Assembly (NCBI GenBank): GCA_004151065.3
Contig: NWUY0300101488.1
Span: 4,817-15,031, forward strand
Direction: 5' to 3'
DNA length: 10,215 bases
Source of the DNA: Larix sibirica
Taxonomy: Eukaryota > Streptophyta > Pinopsida > Pinales > Pinaceae
The notes under the pieces: model-generated
Told to the model about the DNA's origin: nothing
Databases searched by the model: none
What the model saw: the letters and a program-made list of their open reading frames with translations, nothing else
Shown: one piece after another, positions 1-8,106 of the stretch
Position numbering within the stretch: position 1 is the first letter of the stretch
Layout: every line of letters starts with the position of its first letter
Program-made: the position numbers and the translations under genes

Positions 1-729
1 GAAAAATCATGAAATATTTATGTGCTCTTAAATGAAAAATAATTATTATTTTCACAAACACTAAAATTATTTCCATAGTGTTTTACTATGTCAATAATAA
101 ATTCAATCTTTCTCATTATTTAGTTTGTTAATGTTGTTTTGATATATTTATTTTAATAATTCAATGTTTTGAATAATTTTAAATGACCAAAATCTTTTTA
201 AATTTTGGCAAATTTTAATTAAGAAATATTATTTGAAATTATGTTGAGCTGCAAATTTAGAATGTATATTTTATATGTATGTTATTCATTTATATTATCT
301 TAGTTGGTGATCCCTTTTTAATACAAATAATGTTGTATATGTTGCATCGGACTCCATCATGGTTTTTTATTTTCACATTGGCCCTTATCAAGTTTTAATT
401 TAGTAGCAAGTAGTGATCATGTTTATCTTAACCTTGTAGGGTTTAAATGGTTTAAACTAGTTCTTTTAACCATTCCTAATGGCAAGGAATAAGAAGCTTG
501 CTGCTCATTAATCTTGTTATTTTATTGAATTTAAATCTGTGATGTGTTTTATTTTCCAGGGAAATAAATGGCTTTGATATGTCATGGACATCAAAGATGG
601 TATCCTAGGTGATAAAATTTCAAGATGGAAAACAACCACAGTAAAGATGGGGAAACATCCACACTATGTTTCACACTAAACAACACTTTTATTCATTACA
701 TGAAACCTCATTACAACATTCTCAAAAAG
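1..729. other. AT-rich unassigned left flank
   Basis: This stretch is strongly AT-rich with many homopolymer runs. No reading frame has recognisable protein similarity and no RNA gene is visible. The last 100 bases are less AT-rich than the start and lead into the tandem duplication at 730. A pyrimidine-rich stretch ending in CAG at 546-559 resembles a splice acceptor, but nothing else supports an exon. It could be intergenic DNA, an intron or the remains of an older repeat. Confidence 0.5.
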
Positions 730-819
730 ACCTCTCAAGTATGGAATTCAAATGGAATCCGTACACTCAAAACTACCTCTCAAGTATGGAATTCAAATGG
801 AATCCGTACACTCAAAACT
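730..819. repeat. Perfect 45-bp tandem duplication
   Basis: Positions 730-774 and 775-819 are identical, base for base, over 45 bases, beginning ACCTCTCAAGTATGG and ending ACTCAAAACT. The unit is a multiple of three, so any frame open through one copy stays open through two; that explains two short overlapping open frames here (625-828 and 666-857), neither of which resembles a known protein. Perfect identity beside a retrotransposon whose LTRs have diverged widely implies that this duplication is much younger than the insertion. Replication slippage or unequal exchange is the simplest origin. Confidence 0.93.
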
Positions 820-866
820 ATACCCTGAGGACCCATAGGTTTCAAAGTGACAATTAAGATCGTAAG

Positions 867-1885
867 TAATACAAGAGCATTAGGCCGATGCTATTGGAAA
901 AGCCTCATCGAACCTAGTCATTGGGAAAAATAGTCAAAATTACAAATAAGAAAGTCCAACGAAGCATAAAATCCTGATGGATCGAGACCGATGTATCGGG
1001 AATACTATATCGGAGAGTTGCTACGAAAGTGTATATGGGGAAACCCAATGGGACAAAGTCCAATGTTGTATAGTACTTGATGTATTGAGAATGCCTCATC
1101 GGAGGTAGGCCATCAAAAGATGCGTTCGAAGGAGCATACGTGGAAAAGGGAAAAGGTCTGATGGGAGAGATCCCAATGGTTCGGAAAGACTACATCGAAA
1201 GCAAGGTATTGGAAGGTTTGCATTAGAAGTGAACCATTGGAATGTAAGTTTGAAATTACATATGGGGAATTCCGATGGATGAAAGTTGATGGATCGGGGA
1301 GAAAAGGAATAGAAGCTCCCCATAAAGCAGATAATGCTGATATACAAAGACCTTGATGAACAAGGAGGCTTTGATGGTGAACAATTTATTGTGATTTAAT
1401 TCAATTATACAAGAATTTAAGAAATATTTTGACAACCACCATCTATATGACTGAGTTTGAATTGTCTTGATGATTAGAGATCTCAGCATGATTTCTCATC
1501 TAATTATTTTAAATTCATGTAAGGGCCAAATTTAATGAACCAAAGACAAAAGCGTGAGAAGAAGAATCTTTAGAAGAAGAAGTGGCGTAGAGAAGATCGA
1601 GAGGAGAAGTAGGAAGAGGCAAAAGAGAATGGAGGAATATCATAAATAAAAGAAGAAGACGGGTAATTTTGGGTATGTGATTGTAAGCCACTTGATACTA
1701 AGACTAGTGGTTTTGATGTTGAGACTTCATGTTTGGGATCATATTGTAAATGTATTTTTTGAGTTTATGAAATAGTTAAAGAATATTGCATGTTTGTCTG
1801 AGTCTCTGAGAACTGTGTGTGAGTTTGTTTGTTGAAGTTGTGTCCTCTAGCCATGGCCTTTCTCTATTGTATTAAGGCTACACCA
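867..1885 (+). repeat. 5' long terminal repeat
   Basis: This 1,019-base block matches 6637-7690 along its whole length. The start is set by aligning TAATACAAGAGCA here with TGATGCAGGAGCA in the 3' copy; the canonical TG has become TA, and all differences in that stretch are G to A. The end is CACCA in both copies, giving the usual terminal CA. Shared landmarks are a CATCGG/CCGATG-rich first third, a mid block around AATTTATTGTGATTTAATTC, a purine-rich tract (about 1545-1670) and a GT-rich tail. The 3' copy's TATATAAA corresponds here to TATTGGAA (1207-1214), so this promoter probably lost its TATA box. Confidence 0.93.
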
Positions 1886-1889
1886 TATA

Positions 1890-1901
1890 TGGTACCATAG
1901 G
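1890..1901 (+). other. Primer binding site, initiator Met tRNA type, decayed
   Basis: Four bases after the 5' LTR lies TGGTACCATAGG. It matches 9 of 12 positions of the usual plant gypsy primer binding site TGGTATCAGAGC, complementary to the 3' end of initiator methionine tRNA. This is where minus-strand DNA synthesis would start. Its spacing from the LTR end is normal, which supports the 1885 boundary. The three mismatches fit the age of the element. Confidence 0.75.
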
Positions 1902-2034
1902 AGGTAGTGTCCTACGATTGTGAACAATTCCAGTTGAGGGAAGGTGCTAGGTAGAGTTGTTCTGGATAATTATAGTTCTAGTGGAGAAATTACTAGGTAT
2001 AACTGTAAAGGAAAGGGATTTGTGAAAGTGAAGT
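1902..2034 (+). other. Untranslated leader between PBS and gag
   Basis: This stretch of about 130 bases separates the primer binding site from the gag start. It has no open frame of note. A leader of this kind normally carries packaging and dimerisation signals, but none can be identified by eye here. Confidence 0.6.
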
Positions 2035-3235
2035 ATGGCTGACAGAGGAGTAAATGTCCAAGGAAGAGGTAGAAGACAATGTGGTGGTGTTTTAATTGAG
2101 GAATTAGCTCAACTAGTGAGGTTTGTCCAATCTAAATTGGAAGCCATTGATACAACTCAGAGGAGAGGGGTTGTAGTTGAGGCTCTGGATGTAAGTGATG
2201 AGGAACTGAAGGTTGAAAATCCAAAAGAAGAGGTTGAGGTAGTTCAAGAACCCAAGGAAAGAATCATTAAATCCCTAGCAGATTTGAGAGGGAATCCCAA
2301 GATGGAGACATCTACCTACTCAAGGAGTCTAAATCTAGAAGAGATTATTGACTAGATCAGGAGCATGGAGAAATTATTTGATACAGAATAAATTGAGGAT
2401 CCTAAGAGATTAAAGATGGACTGCCTGAATTTGAAGAGCCATGCATCTTTATGGCGGGAATCTATATAGATAGAAAGACGAAGGAAAGGCAAGGATAAAA
2501 ACAAAACTTGGGTCAAAATGGTGGCTAAATTGAAGGGTAAATTCCTTTGTTGTTGATTATACTCTAAATTTGTATAGGAAGTTGCAAAACCTTAGGCAAA
2601 AGGATATGATTGTTAAGGAGCATACATATGAATTTTATAGATTGTCTATCGAATCTGGACATAGTGATGAAGGCGATGAAGCTATGAATAGATACATTAA
2701 TGGATTGAAGTATGCAATACAAGATGATTTGAGCATTGTGAGAATTAGAACAGTTGGGGAAACATACTAGCTCACCTTAATGGCAGAAGAGAAATTGTCC
2801 AACAAAAACCCTAGTGTTAAGGGAAGAGAAACAATTATGGGAAGGGGTGGAACTGTGTCTAGAAGAGGACATAGCAATGGATTCAAAGGAGATGATCACA
2901 ACAGTGATATTGCTCCAGCACAAGAATTTAGAAGGAGAAATGACGCCTTTAAGGGAAGAGGAAACTTTAGAGGCAGAGGGACTGGAAGATCCACTGCATT
3001 TTTTTACAAATGCCAGACATCAGGTCATAAGGCTTATGAATGTTCTGAAAATTTGCATAATGCAAGGAGGAAAGAAGATCAAACTCATGTTGTTCAAGGA
3101 GTGGAGAGCACTACTAGATCTATAGTTGAAGATGGTGTTGATGTAACTCAACTAGAATCTAGAGGGAACTTGATGTTTAGAAGGACCCTGTTGAATCATG
3201 CTAGCCAACAAAGAATTGAAGAACCGGACCAGAGG
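2035..3235 (+). pseudogene. gag: gag (capsid and nucleocapsid), broken
   Basis: Gag forms the cytoplasmic particle in which the RNA is copied. The start is an ATG reading MADRG, 149 bases after the LTR. An acidic, glutamate-rich N-terminal part is followed by a capsid region of the gypsy retrotransposon Gag type, with SMEKLF near 2362, a tryptophan block ending at HASLW near 2440 and NLYRKLQNLRQKDM near 2567. An Arg-Gly-rich basic stretch (2935-2990) leads to a zinc knuckle at 3002-3043. The knuckle fits CX2CX4HX4C except that its first Cys is Phe (TTT at 3002); Cys 3011, His 3026 and Cys 3041 remain. In-frame stops lie at 2353, 2389, 2467 and 2768. A one-base gain near 2550 moves the frame from 1 to 2. 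The 2768 TAG stands where a Gln codon would fit. Gag runs on into protease without a separating stop, as in single-polyprotein elements. Confidence 0.9.
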
Positions 3236-3620
3236 AAATCTATTTTCAATGCAATGTGCAGGATTGGAGGTAAGTGTTGTTCTTTGATTTTAGATGGAAG
3301 AAGTACTAAAAATTCAGTATCCACGGAGGTCATATAAAAGTTGAAGTTGAGCTGTATACCACATCATTTGTCCTATAGAGCCTCATGGTTGGATAAAGGG
3401 AACCATGTCACTATTTCCCAACAATGTTTAATTAACTTCAAGATTAGAAATTATCAAGACAATGTGATGTGTGATGTTGTATCCATGGATTCTTCTCATC
3501 TACTATTGGGTAGACCCCAGTAGTATGATAGAAATATTATATATGATGGGGTTAAGAATATTGTTTTGGTTAGGAAGGATGGAAAGAAAACCTTAATGGT
3601 ACCCCTAGAGGAATAAAAAG
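3236..3620 (+). pseudogene. Retropepsin-like aspartic protease domain, broken
   Basis: This domain would cut the Gag-Pol polyprotein as a homodimer with one catalytic Asp from each subunit. The region lies between zinc knuckle and RT and reads in frame 2, the same frame as the end of gag. The active site reads ILDGRSTKN with the Asp codon at 3293, where the family normally has D-S/T-G-S-T; Gly-Arg after the Asp means the triad is lost. Downstream, YRASWL, a Cys-Asp-Val segment and LLLGRP (3500-3517) match the C-terminal half of plant gypsy proteases. Stops occur at 3335 (TAA) and 3521 (TAG), and the frame shifts from 2 to 1 between about 3595 and 3620. The assignment is safe from position and motifs; activity is excluded. 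Confidence 0.87.
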
Positions 3621-4652
3621 AGTGAAGGTAGAAGCAATAGTTTTTTTTGGAAGGAGGATAATGATGTGTTCGACAAAGGAATTCCTGGGAGAGGATAAAA
3701 GGGTGAAATGTTGTTTTGATGCCATACAAAAAGGTATCGGTATAGAGGTAAAGGGGGGTGATATTCCCATAGAAGTGGGGAAAATGTTGTTTGAATTTGG
3801 GGAAATTATTTATAAAGATATGCTAAAGGGATTACCTCTTATGAGGAGCATATCCCATCAGATTGACCTCATACCAAGATCCAATTTTCCAAACAAGGCC
3901 CCACATAGAATGACACTAGCGGAAAATGAAGAGTTGAATAGAAAGGTGCATGAATTGTTGGAGATAAGACTTATTAGGGAGAGTTTGATCCCATGTGCAG
4001 TACATGTTTTACTTGCACCTAAGAAAGGAGGAGAATGGAGAATGTGCACTGATTCAAGAGTTATCAACAAAATCACAATTAAGTATAGGTTTCCATTATC
4101 GAGAATGGATAATCTTTTGGATTGTTTGACTGGAGCAATATTTTTTACTAAGATTGATTTGAAGAGTGGTTATCATCATATTATAATTTGTGAAGGGATG
4201 AGTGGAAGATTGCATTTAAAACCAAAGAAGGACTTTTTGAATAGTTGGTTATGCCATTTGTTTTGGAAAATGCTCCAAGTACTTTTATGGGGTTGATGAA
4301 TGATGTAATAAAACCTTACCTTGGTAAGTTTGTGGTAATTTACTTGGATGATATTATGATTTATAGCAAGACAAAGGAAGAACATCTTGCACAATTAATA
4401 CAAGTGTTAGAATGATTGACGCATGAGAAATTACTTATAAATAATCAAAAGTGTACCTTCATGAAGGAAGAGTTAGTGTACCATGGATTTGTTATTTCTC
4501 AACAAGGCTTGAAGATGGATCCTGACAAGGTAAAGGAAATCATAGAGTGGTCGGTTCCTAGAAGTACAATTGAGGTATGAATCTTCCACGAATTAGCTAA
4601 TTTTTACAAGAAGTTTATAAGGAATTTTAGTGGGATTTGTGCGCCATTAACT
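3621..4652 (+). pseudogene. pol: Reverse transcriptase domain of pol, broken
   Basis: The domain would copy element RNA into DNA. Frame 1 is open for nearly 200 codons (3622-4196), the longest undamaged stretch of pol. It contains the fingers region (NKAPHRMTLAENEEL), LLAPKKGGEWRMCTDSR, INKITIKYRFPL and motif A, FFTKIDLKSGYH, with the catalytic Asp at 4156-4158. A one-base loss at about 4197 moves reading to frame 3, where DEWKIAF and LVMPF follow, with a stop TAG at 4242. The expected Gly after MPF is Val (4260). Motif C is intact as YLDD (4341-4352). CTF (about 4452) and the thumb (NFYKKFIRNFSGI) follow. TGA stops at 4413 and 4578 each replace an expected Arg codon, which fits CGA to TGA. 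All three catalytic Asp codons survive although the frame does not. Confidence 0.95.
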
Positions 4653-5130
4653 ACATGTATGAAGAAAGGAGAATTTAAGTGGATTGCAACTACTCAAAGT
4701 GAATTTAAGTTGTTGAAGCAGAAGGTCAATGAAAGACCAATGTTGGCCCTACCAAATTTTGATAATGTTTTTCAGGTTTATTTTGATGCTAGTGGTACAA
4801 CCATAAGAGTAGTGATGAGTCAGGAGGGAAGACCCATAGCTTTCTTCAGTGAAAATTTGAATGAATCAAAGCAAAAATATTTAGTCTATGATCAAGAATT
4901 TTTGCAATTGTTCAAGCATTGAATAAGTGGAGGCATGAATTTCTACCTAAGGAGTTTATTCCATATACTAATCATCAGGCATTAAGGTATCTAAATAGTC
5001 AATCAAGTTTGAATCAAAGATAAGAAAATGGTATAATTCCTGTAGATTTATACATTTGTGTTGAAGCATAGATCAGGAAATCCAAACAGAGTGGTTGATG
5101 CATTGAACATAAGTTCAACATTATTATATA
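4653..5130 (+). pseudogene. pol: RNase H domain of pol, broken
   Basis: RNase H would remove the RNA strand from the RNA/DNA hybrid. It follows RT directly, without the tether seen in vertebrate retroviruses. The connection segment KKGEFKW leads to LALPNFD, then VYFDASG with the first catalytic Asp at 4785, QEGRPIAFFSENL, and YDQEF with the expected Glu. A one-base loss near 4910 shifts to frame 2. There YTNHQALRYLNSQ has Asn (AAT, 4970) in place of the catalytic Asp of the usual TDH. A one-base shift at about 5021 returns to frame 3, with stops TAA 5034 and TAG 5043, before VLKHRSGNPNRVVDAL. The last motif is the conserved C-terminal end of the domain. The Asp to Asn change alone should abolish activity. 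Confidence 0.9.
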
Positions 5131-6326
5131 CCATGATAGTGGAGGTAGTAGGACTGGAGGAGATGAAGAAGTTATATGAAACATACCTAGATTTTGTTGA
5201 AGCATGGAAGATGAGTAAGGAGCCATGGAGTGGTTAAAGAACTCTATATTTGGATTATTTTGTCCAAGAAGGATTTATTTTCAAGATTCATCAATTATGT
5301 ATACCAAGGGGATCAACGAGAGAGAATTTGATCGGAGAGATCCATAGTGTAGGTTTGAGTGGACAATATTTTGGTGTAGATAAAGTCGGAGCATTGGTAG
5401 AGGAGCGATATTATTGGATAGGAATGACTAAAGATGTGAACTTGATGGATTGAACATTGCAGATTTTGTTAGCATGCAAAAGGAAGAAGACACAATATTG
5501 GGTTATATACACCACCATTACCTGTACCTAGAGCACCTTGGGAATACAAAAGCATGGATTTTGCATTGGGCTTGTCGAAAACCTAATGAGGTAACGATTC
5601 TATTTTTGTTGTTGTTAACATATTTTCAAAGATTGCTCATTATATCCCTTGTAAGAAGACTAATGACGCAACCAGTATAGATATTGTGTTTCTAAAGGAA
5701 GTTGTTAGATTGCATGGGTTGTCTAGGAGCATAAGCTCTGAAAGGGATAGAAAGTTCATTGGACATTTTTGGAGGAAATTATGGAAGAATTTGGATACCA
5801 TATTGCAATTCAATGTTGCATATCATCATAGGCCAATGGTAAAATGGAGGTTGTTAACAAAATCCTTGGAAATATGCTAATATGTTTATTTACAGAGGGG
5901 CCAAGACAATGGGAGAATGTACTAGCACAAGCTAAGTTTGCATATAATAATTCAATGAATAGATCTATAGGAAAGAGAGATTTCCATATTATTAATGGGA
6001 AATCACCTAGAGGTGTTGTTGACCTCACACCATTTCTAGAAATAGTTTTGAAGAGTGTAGATGCAAATTCATTTGCAGAGCATATGAAGAAAATTCATGA
6101 ATACATCTAGGAGCAACTACAGAGGAGCAGTCAACATTAGAAGTAGAGAGCAAACCTGAAGTGAAGAGTGAAAACATATGAAGAAGGAGATATTGTATTG
6201 GTGCATCTAAGGAAGGAAGGTTCCCATGAGGAACACATAACAAGTTAAAGATGAAGAGGATTGGACCCTGCAAGGTCATAAAGAAGATTTCATACAATGC
6301 ATGTGTTCGGATTTCCAGTGGAGCTT
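5131..6326 (+). pseudogene. pol: Integrase domain of pol, broken
   Basis: Integrase would insert the cDNA into the nuclear genome. An N-terminal HHCC zinc finger is partly kept: His at 5343 and Cys-x-x-Cys at 5458-5469, but Gln-Tyr stands where the second His belongs (5364). The core follows with WEYKSMDFALGL (first Asp, 5557), GNDSIFVVV, KEVVRLHGL, then SSERDRKF, where the second catalytic Asp is Glu (5740), and the third residue Glu at 5847 in the segment MEVVNKILGN. Next are QWENVLAQAKFAYNN, a C-terminal part with GDIVLVHLRKE, and a GPY/F-like IGPCKV motif (about 6261). Stops are at 5235, 5470, 5584, 5587, 6108, 6138, 6144, 6162 and 6227. Frame changes lie near 5452, 5832, 6218 and 6322. 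The tandem stops at 5584-5589 sit at an expected Gln-Arg pair. Confidence 0.93.
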
Positions 6327-6635
6327 GATATTTTGGTTTTTTTCAATGTCATAGATTTGTACAAATACCATGAGGGTATTTTGGAAGAAGATGAAGAAGT
6401 TGTTACAAATTGGAAGGAGAAAATACCAGAGTGATCAAAAGAAGAAGTAGTATAAATTATGGATGAGAGAACAATTGGGAGAACTAAGAGCCAAAAGACT
6501 AAGGAATTTTCGGTATGGTGGAAAGACAAAGGCATTGAAGATGCCACTTGGGTTTCAGAAGCATAGTTAGATCATATAAGATCCCATGACATCCTTTTGA
6601 GTAGGGGAACACTTCTTATATTTACTCGTGGATAA
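6327..6635 (+). pseudogene. pol: C-terminal chromodomain of integrase and end of pol
   Basis: Frame 3 from 6327 reads FFNVIDLYKY, the end of the integrase C-terminal region, then a charged linker and a chromodomain-like segment EFSVWWKDKGIEDATWVSEA (about 6507-6563). The spacing of the aromatic residues and the EDATW motif match chromodomains at the C-terminus of plant chromoviral integrases, which bind modified histone tails and direct insertion toward particular chromatin. The segment is short, so the full fold cannot be judged. In-frame stops are TGA 6432, TAA 6453 and TAG 6564. The probable original stop is TAA 6633-6635, one base before the 3' LTR. Confidence 0.8.
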
Positions 6636-6636
6636 C
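6597..6636 (+). other. Probable polypurine tract region, eroded
   Basis: Plus-strand synthesis in LTR elements starts from a purine run touching the 3' LTR. Here the bases just before 6637 are CGTGGATAAC, only partly purine. A better purine run, GAGTAGGGGAA, lies about 30 bases upstream (6598-6608), which is farther than usual. The true tract is therefore probably the degraded GTGGATAA at 6628-6635, but this is uncertain. Either way it overlaps the end of the pol reading frame. Confidence 0.4.
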
Positions 6637-6992
6637 TGATGCAGGAGCATTGGTCCGATGCTATCATAAGAGCCTCATCAAAGGCTATCCAATTGGAAAA
6701 CCATACAAAAGTGCATATAAAAAGTCCGATGGAGATGAGAATATTGATGGATCAAGACATCATGTATCAGGAATACTATATTGGAGAGTTTCTATGAAAG
6801 TGTATGCATAGAAACCCGATAGGCCAAAGTCTGATGTCGTATTAGGCTTGATGTATTGGGAATGACTCATTGGAGGCATACCATCAAAAGATGTGTCCAA
6901 AGGAGCATGAATGGAAAAGGGAAAAGGTGCAATGGGTGAGATACAAATGGATTGAGATCCAATGGTTTGAGAAGACCACATTGTAAGTAGGG

Positions 6993-7000
6993 TATATAAA
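6993..7000 (+). promoter_or_regulatory. LTR TATA box candidate
   Basis: TATATAAA occurs about 357 bases into the 3' LTR, followed by the shared GGTTTGCAT. The matching place in the 5' LTR (1207-1214) reads TATTGGAA, so only the downstream copy keeps the box. Location inside an LTR ahead of an AATAAA signal fits an RNA polymerase II promoter, but the start site is not demonstrated. Confidence 0.5.
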
Positions 7001-7120
7001 GGTTTGCATAAGAGGTGAACCATCGGAATGTAAGTTTGAAAGTGCATATGGGGAATTTATATGGATGAAATCCGATAGATTGAAGGAAATGGATTGGGGA
7101 GCAGGGGAACATAATCTCTC

Positions 7121-7126
7121 AATAAA
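7121..7126 (+). terminator. LTR polyadenylation signal candidate
   Basis: AATAAA lies about 120 bases after the TATA candidate in the 3' LTR, a plausible position for cleavage of the genomic transcript at the end of R. The 5' LTR counterpart near 1320 reads CATAAA, one base different. Single hexamers are common in AT-rich DNA, so this is a position-based suggestion. Confidence 0.4.
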
Positions 7127-7690
7127 GAAAAGAATGTTGATAAAGGAAGATCTCGGTGAATAGGGAAGCTCCTATGGTGAAAAATTTATTGTCATTTAAT
7201 TCAATTGTACATGAATTTAAGGAATAGTTAGCAGGCATCATCCGTATGCCCAAGTATGAGTTTTGTTGAAGATCGGAGACCTCAACATGGTTTCTCATTT
7301 AATTGTTTGGAATTTATGAAAGGACCAAAGTTAATGAACCATCGGAAAAGGTGCGAGAAGAAGAAGCATCTGAAGAAGAGGCGACATAGAGAATATTCTA
7401 GAGGAGAAGTGGATAGAGATAGAGAAGAATAGAGGAATATTGGAAAGAGAAAGAAGAAGAGAGAGATTTGTCTATCTATGTGATTGCAAGCCACCTGAGA
7501 CTAAGACTATGGGTTTTGATGTTGAGATTCTATTTTGGGGAGCATATTGTAAATGTAAATGTATTTTCCAATTTTAATGAAATAGTTGAAGGATATTGCA
7601 TATTTGCATGGTCTTTGAGTTGTGTGTGTTTGTTTGCTTAAGTTGTGTACTTTGGCTATAGGCTTTCTCTATTGTACTAAGGATGCACCA

Positions 7691-8106
7691 ATAATCCACC
7701 ATTCACCCTAAGATTCCAAGACCAAGGAGGCATGGATTTATAGTTACAAAAATAAACCTAGACCATTGATCACAAGGCACAATCAAGGTTGGATATCAAC
7801 CAATCCATAAAGGCTAATGATAAGGTAAACAATAAGCTCATCAAGATATAAGGTTGAAGTGGTGGATAAAAATGACCAAGGAGTGTAGGTCATCATTACC
7901 TAAGAGACATGTCACCACCAAATACCTCCAAAACTATATCCATCTATAATGTTACAAAATAGTGAGGCTTAATTACATGTTTAAGTTCCCCACAAATGAT
8001 GTTATCATAATCATCATTATGACACTACATATAAGACCACATCAAACCACTAGACAACATTAAAATAAATTTTAACAAGGTTGAACTCCTATTTTAGCTA
8101 TTCAAT
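7691..8106. other. Unassigned right flank next to the retrotransposon
   Basis: No convincing open frame, RNA gene or mobile element feature is visible in these 416 bases on either strand. A small inverted repeat AATGATG/CATCATT (7995-8001 and 8012-8018) could fold into a hairpin with a ten-base loop, of no obvious meaning. The segment separates the element from the tandem repeat block and may belong to the upstream part of that repeat, since weak likeness to the end of the next unit begins around 8080. Confidence 0.5.

Larger units (their letters stand above)
867..7690 (+). mobile_element. Decayed Ty3/gypsy chromovirus-type LTR retrotransposon
   Basis: A complete set of parts is present in the right order: 5' LTR, primer binding site, gag, protease, reverse transcriptase, RNase H, integrase, chromodomain and 3' LTR. 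The order RT-RNase H-integrase is that of Ty3/gypsy (Metaviridae), not Ty1/copia, and the C-terminal chromodomain places it in the chromoviruses. The internal region is about 4.75 kb. No envelope-like frame is present. Coding capacity is lost through more than twenty in-frame stops and about nine frameshifts. The five bases flanking the element (GTAAG on the left, ATAAT on the right) are not a clear target site duplication. The exact lineage within chromoviruses cannot be fixed without a tree. Confidence 0.95.
6637..7690 (+). repeat. 3' long terminal repeat
   Basis: This 1,054-base block matches 867-1885 and keeps the canonical ends TG (TGATGCAGGAGCA) and CA (CACCA). It is about 35 bases longer than the 5' copy, with part of the difference near 7075-7100. 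A TATA-like TATATAAA sits at 6993-7000 and an AATAAA polyadenylation-type signal at 7121-7126, both inside the LTR in the order expected for U3 and R. Over the hand-aligned stretch 974-1150 against 6744-6920 roughly one base in six differs, many as CG in one copy and TG or CA in the other. The insertion is therefore old. Confidence 0.93.

Noticed and set aside
546-559. Pyrimidine tract ending in CAG that looks like a splice acceptor
   Set aside because: No donor site, coding exon or protein similarity is nearby, and such tracts are frequent in T-rich DNA.
625-857. Two short plus-strand frames over the 45-bp duplication
   Set aside because: They are open mainly because the duplicated unit has no stop in either frame. 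There is no similarity or start context that favours a gene.
914-1489. Open frames on the minus strand across the 5' LTR, with similar ones in the 3' LTR (6760-7112)
   Set aside because: Their peptides resemble each other only because the LTRs are the same sequence. They lie antisense to a noncoding repeat and match no family that I recognise.
3496-4394. Several minus-strand frames opposite protease and RT
   Set aside because: They are shadows of the pol coding strand, which has clear RT motifs in the plus direction.
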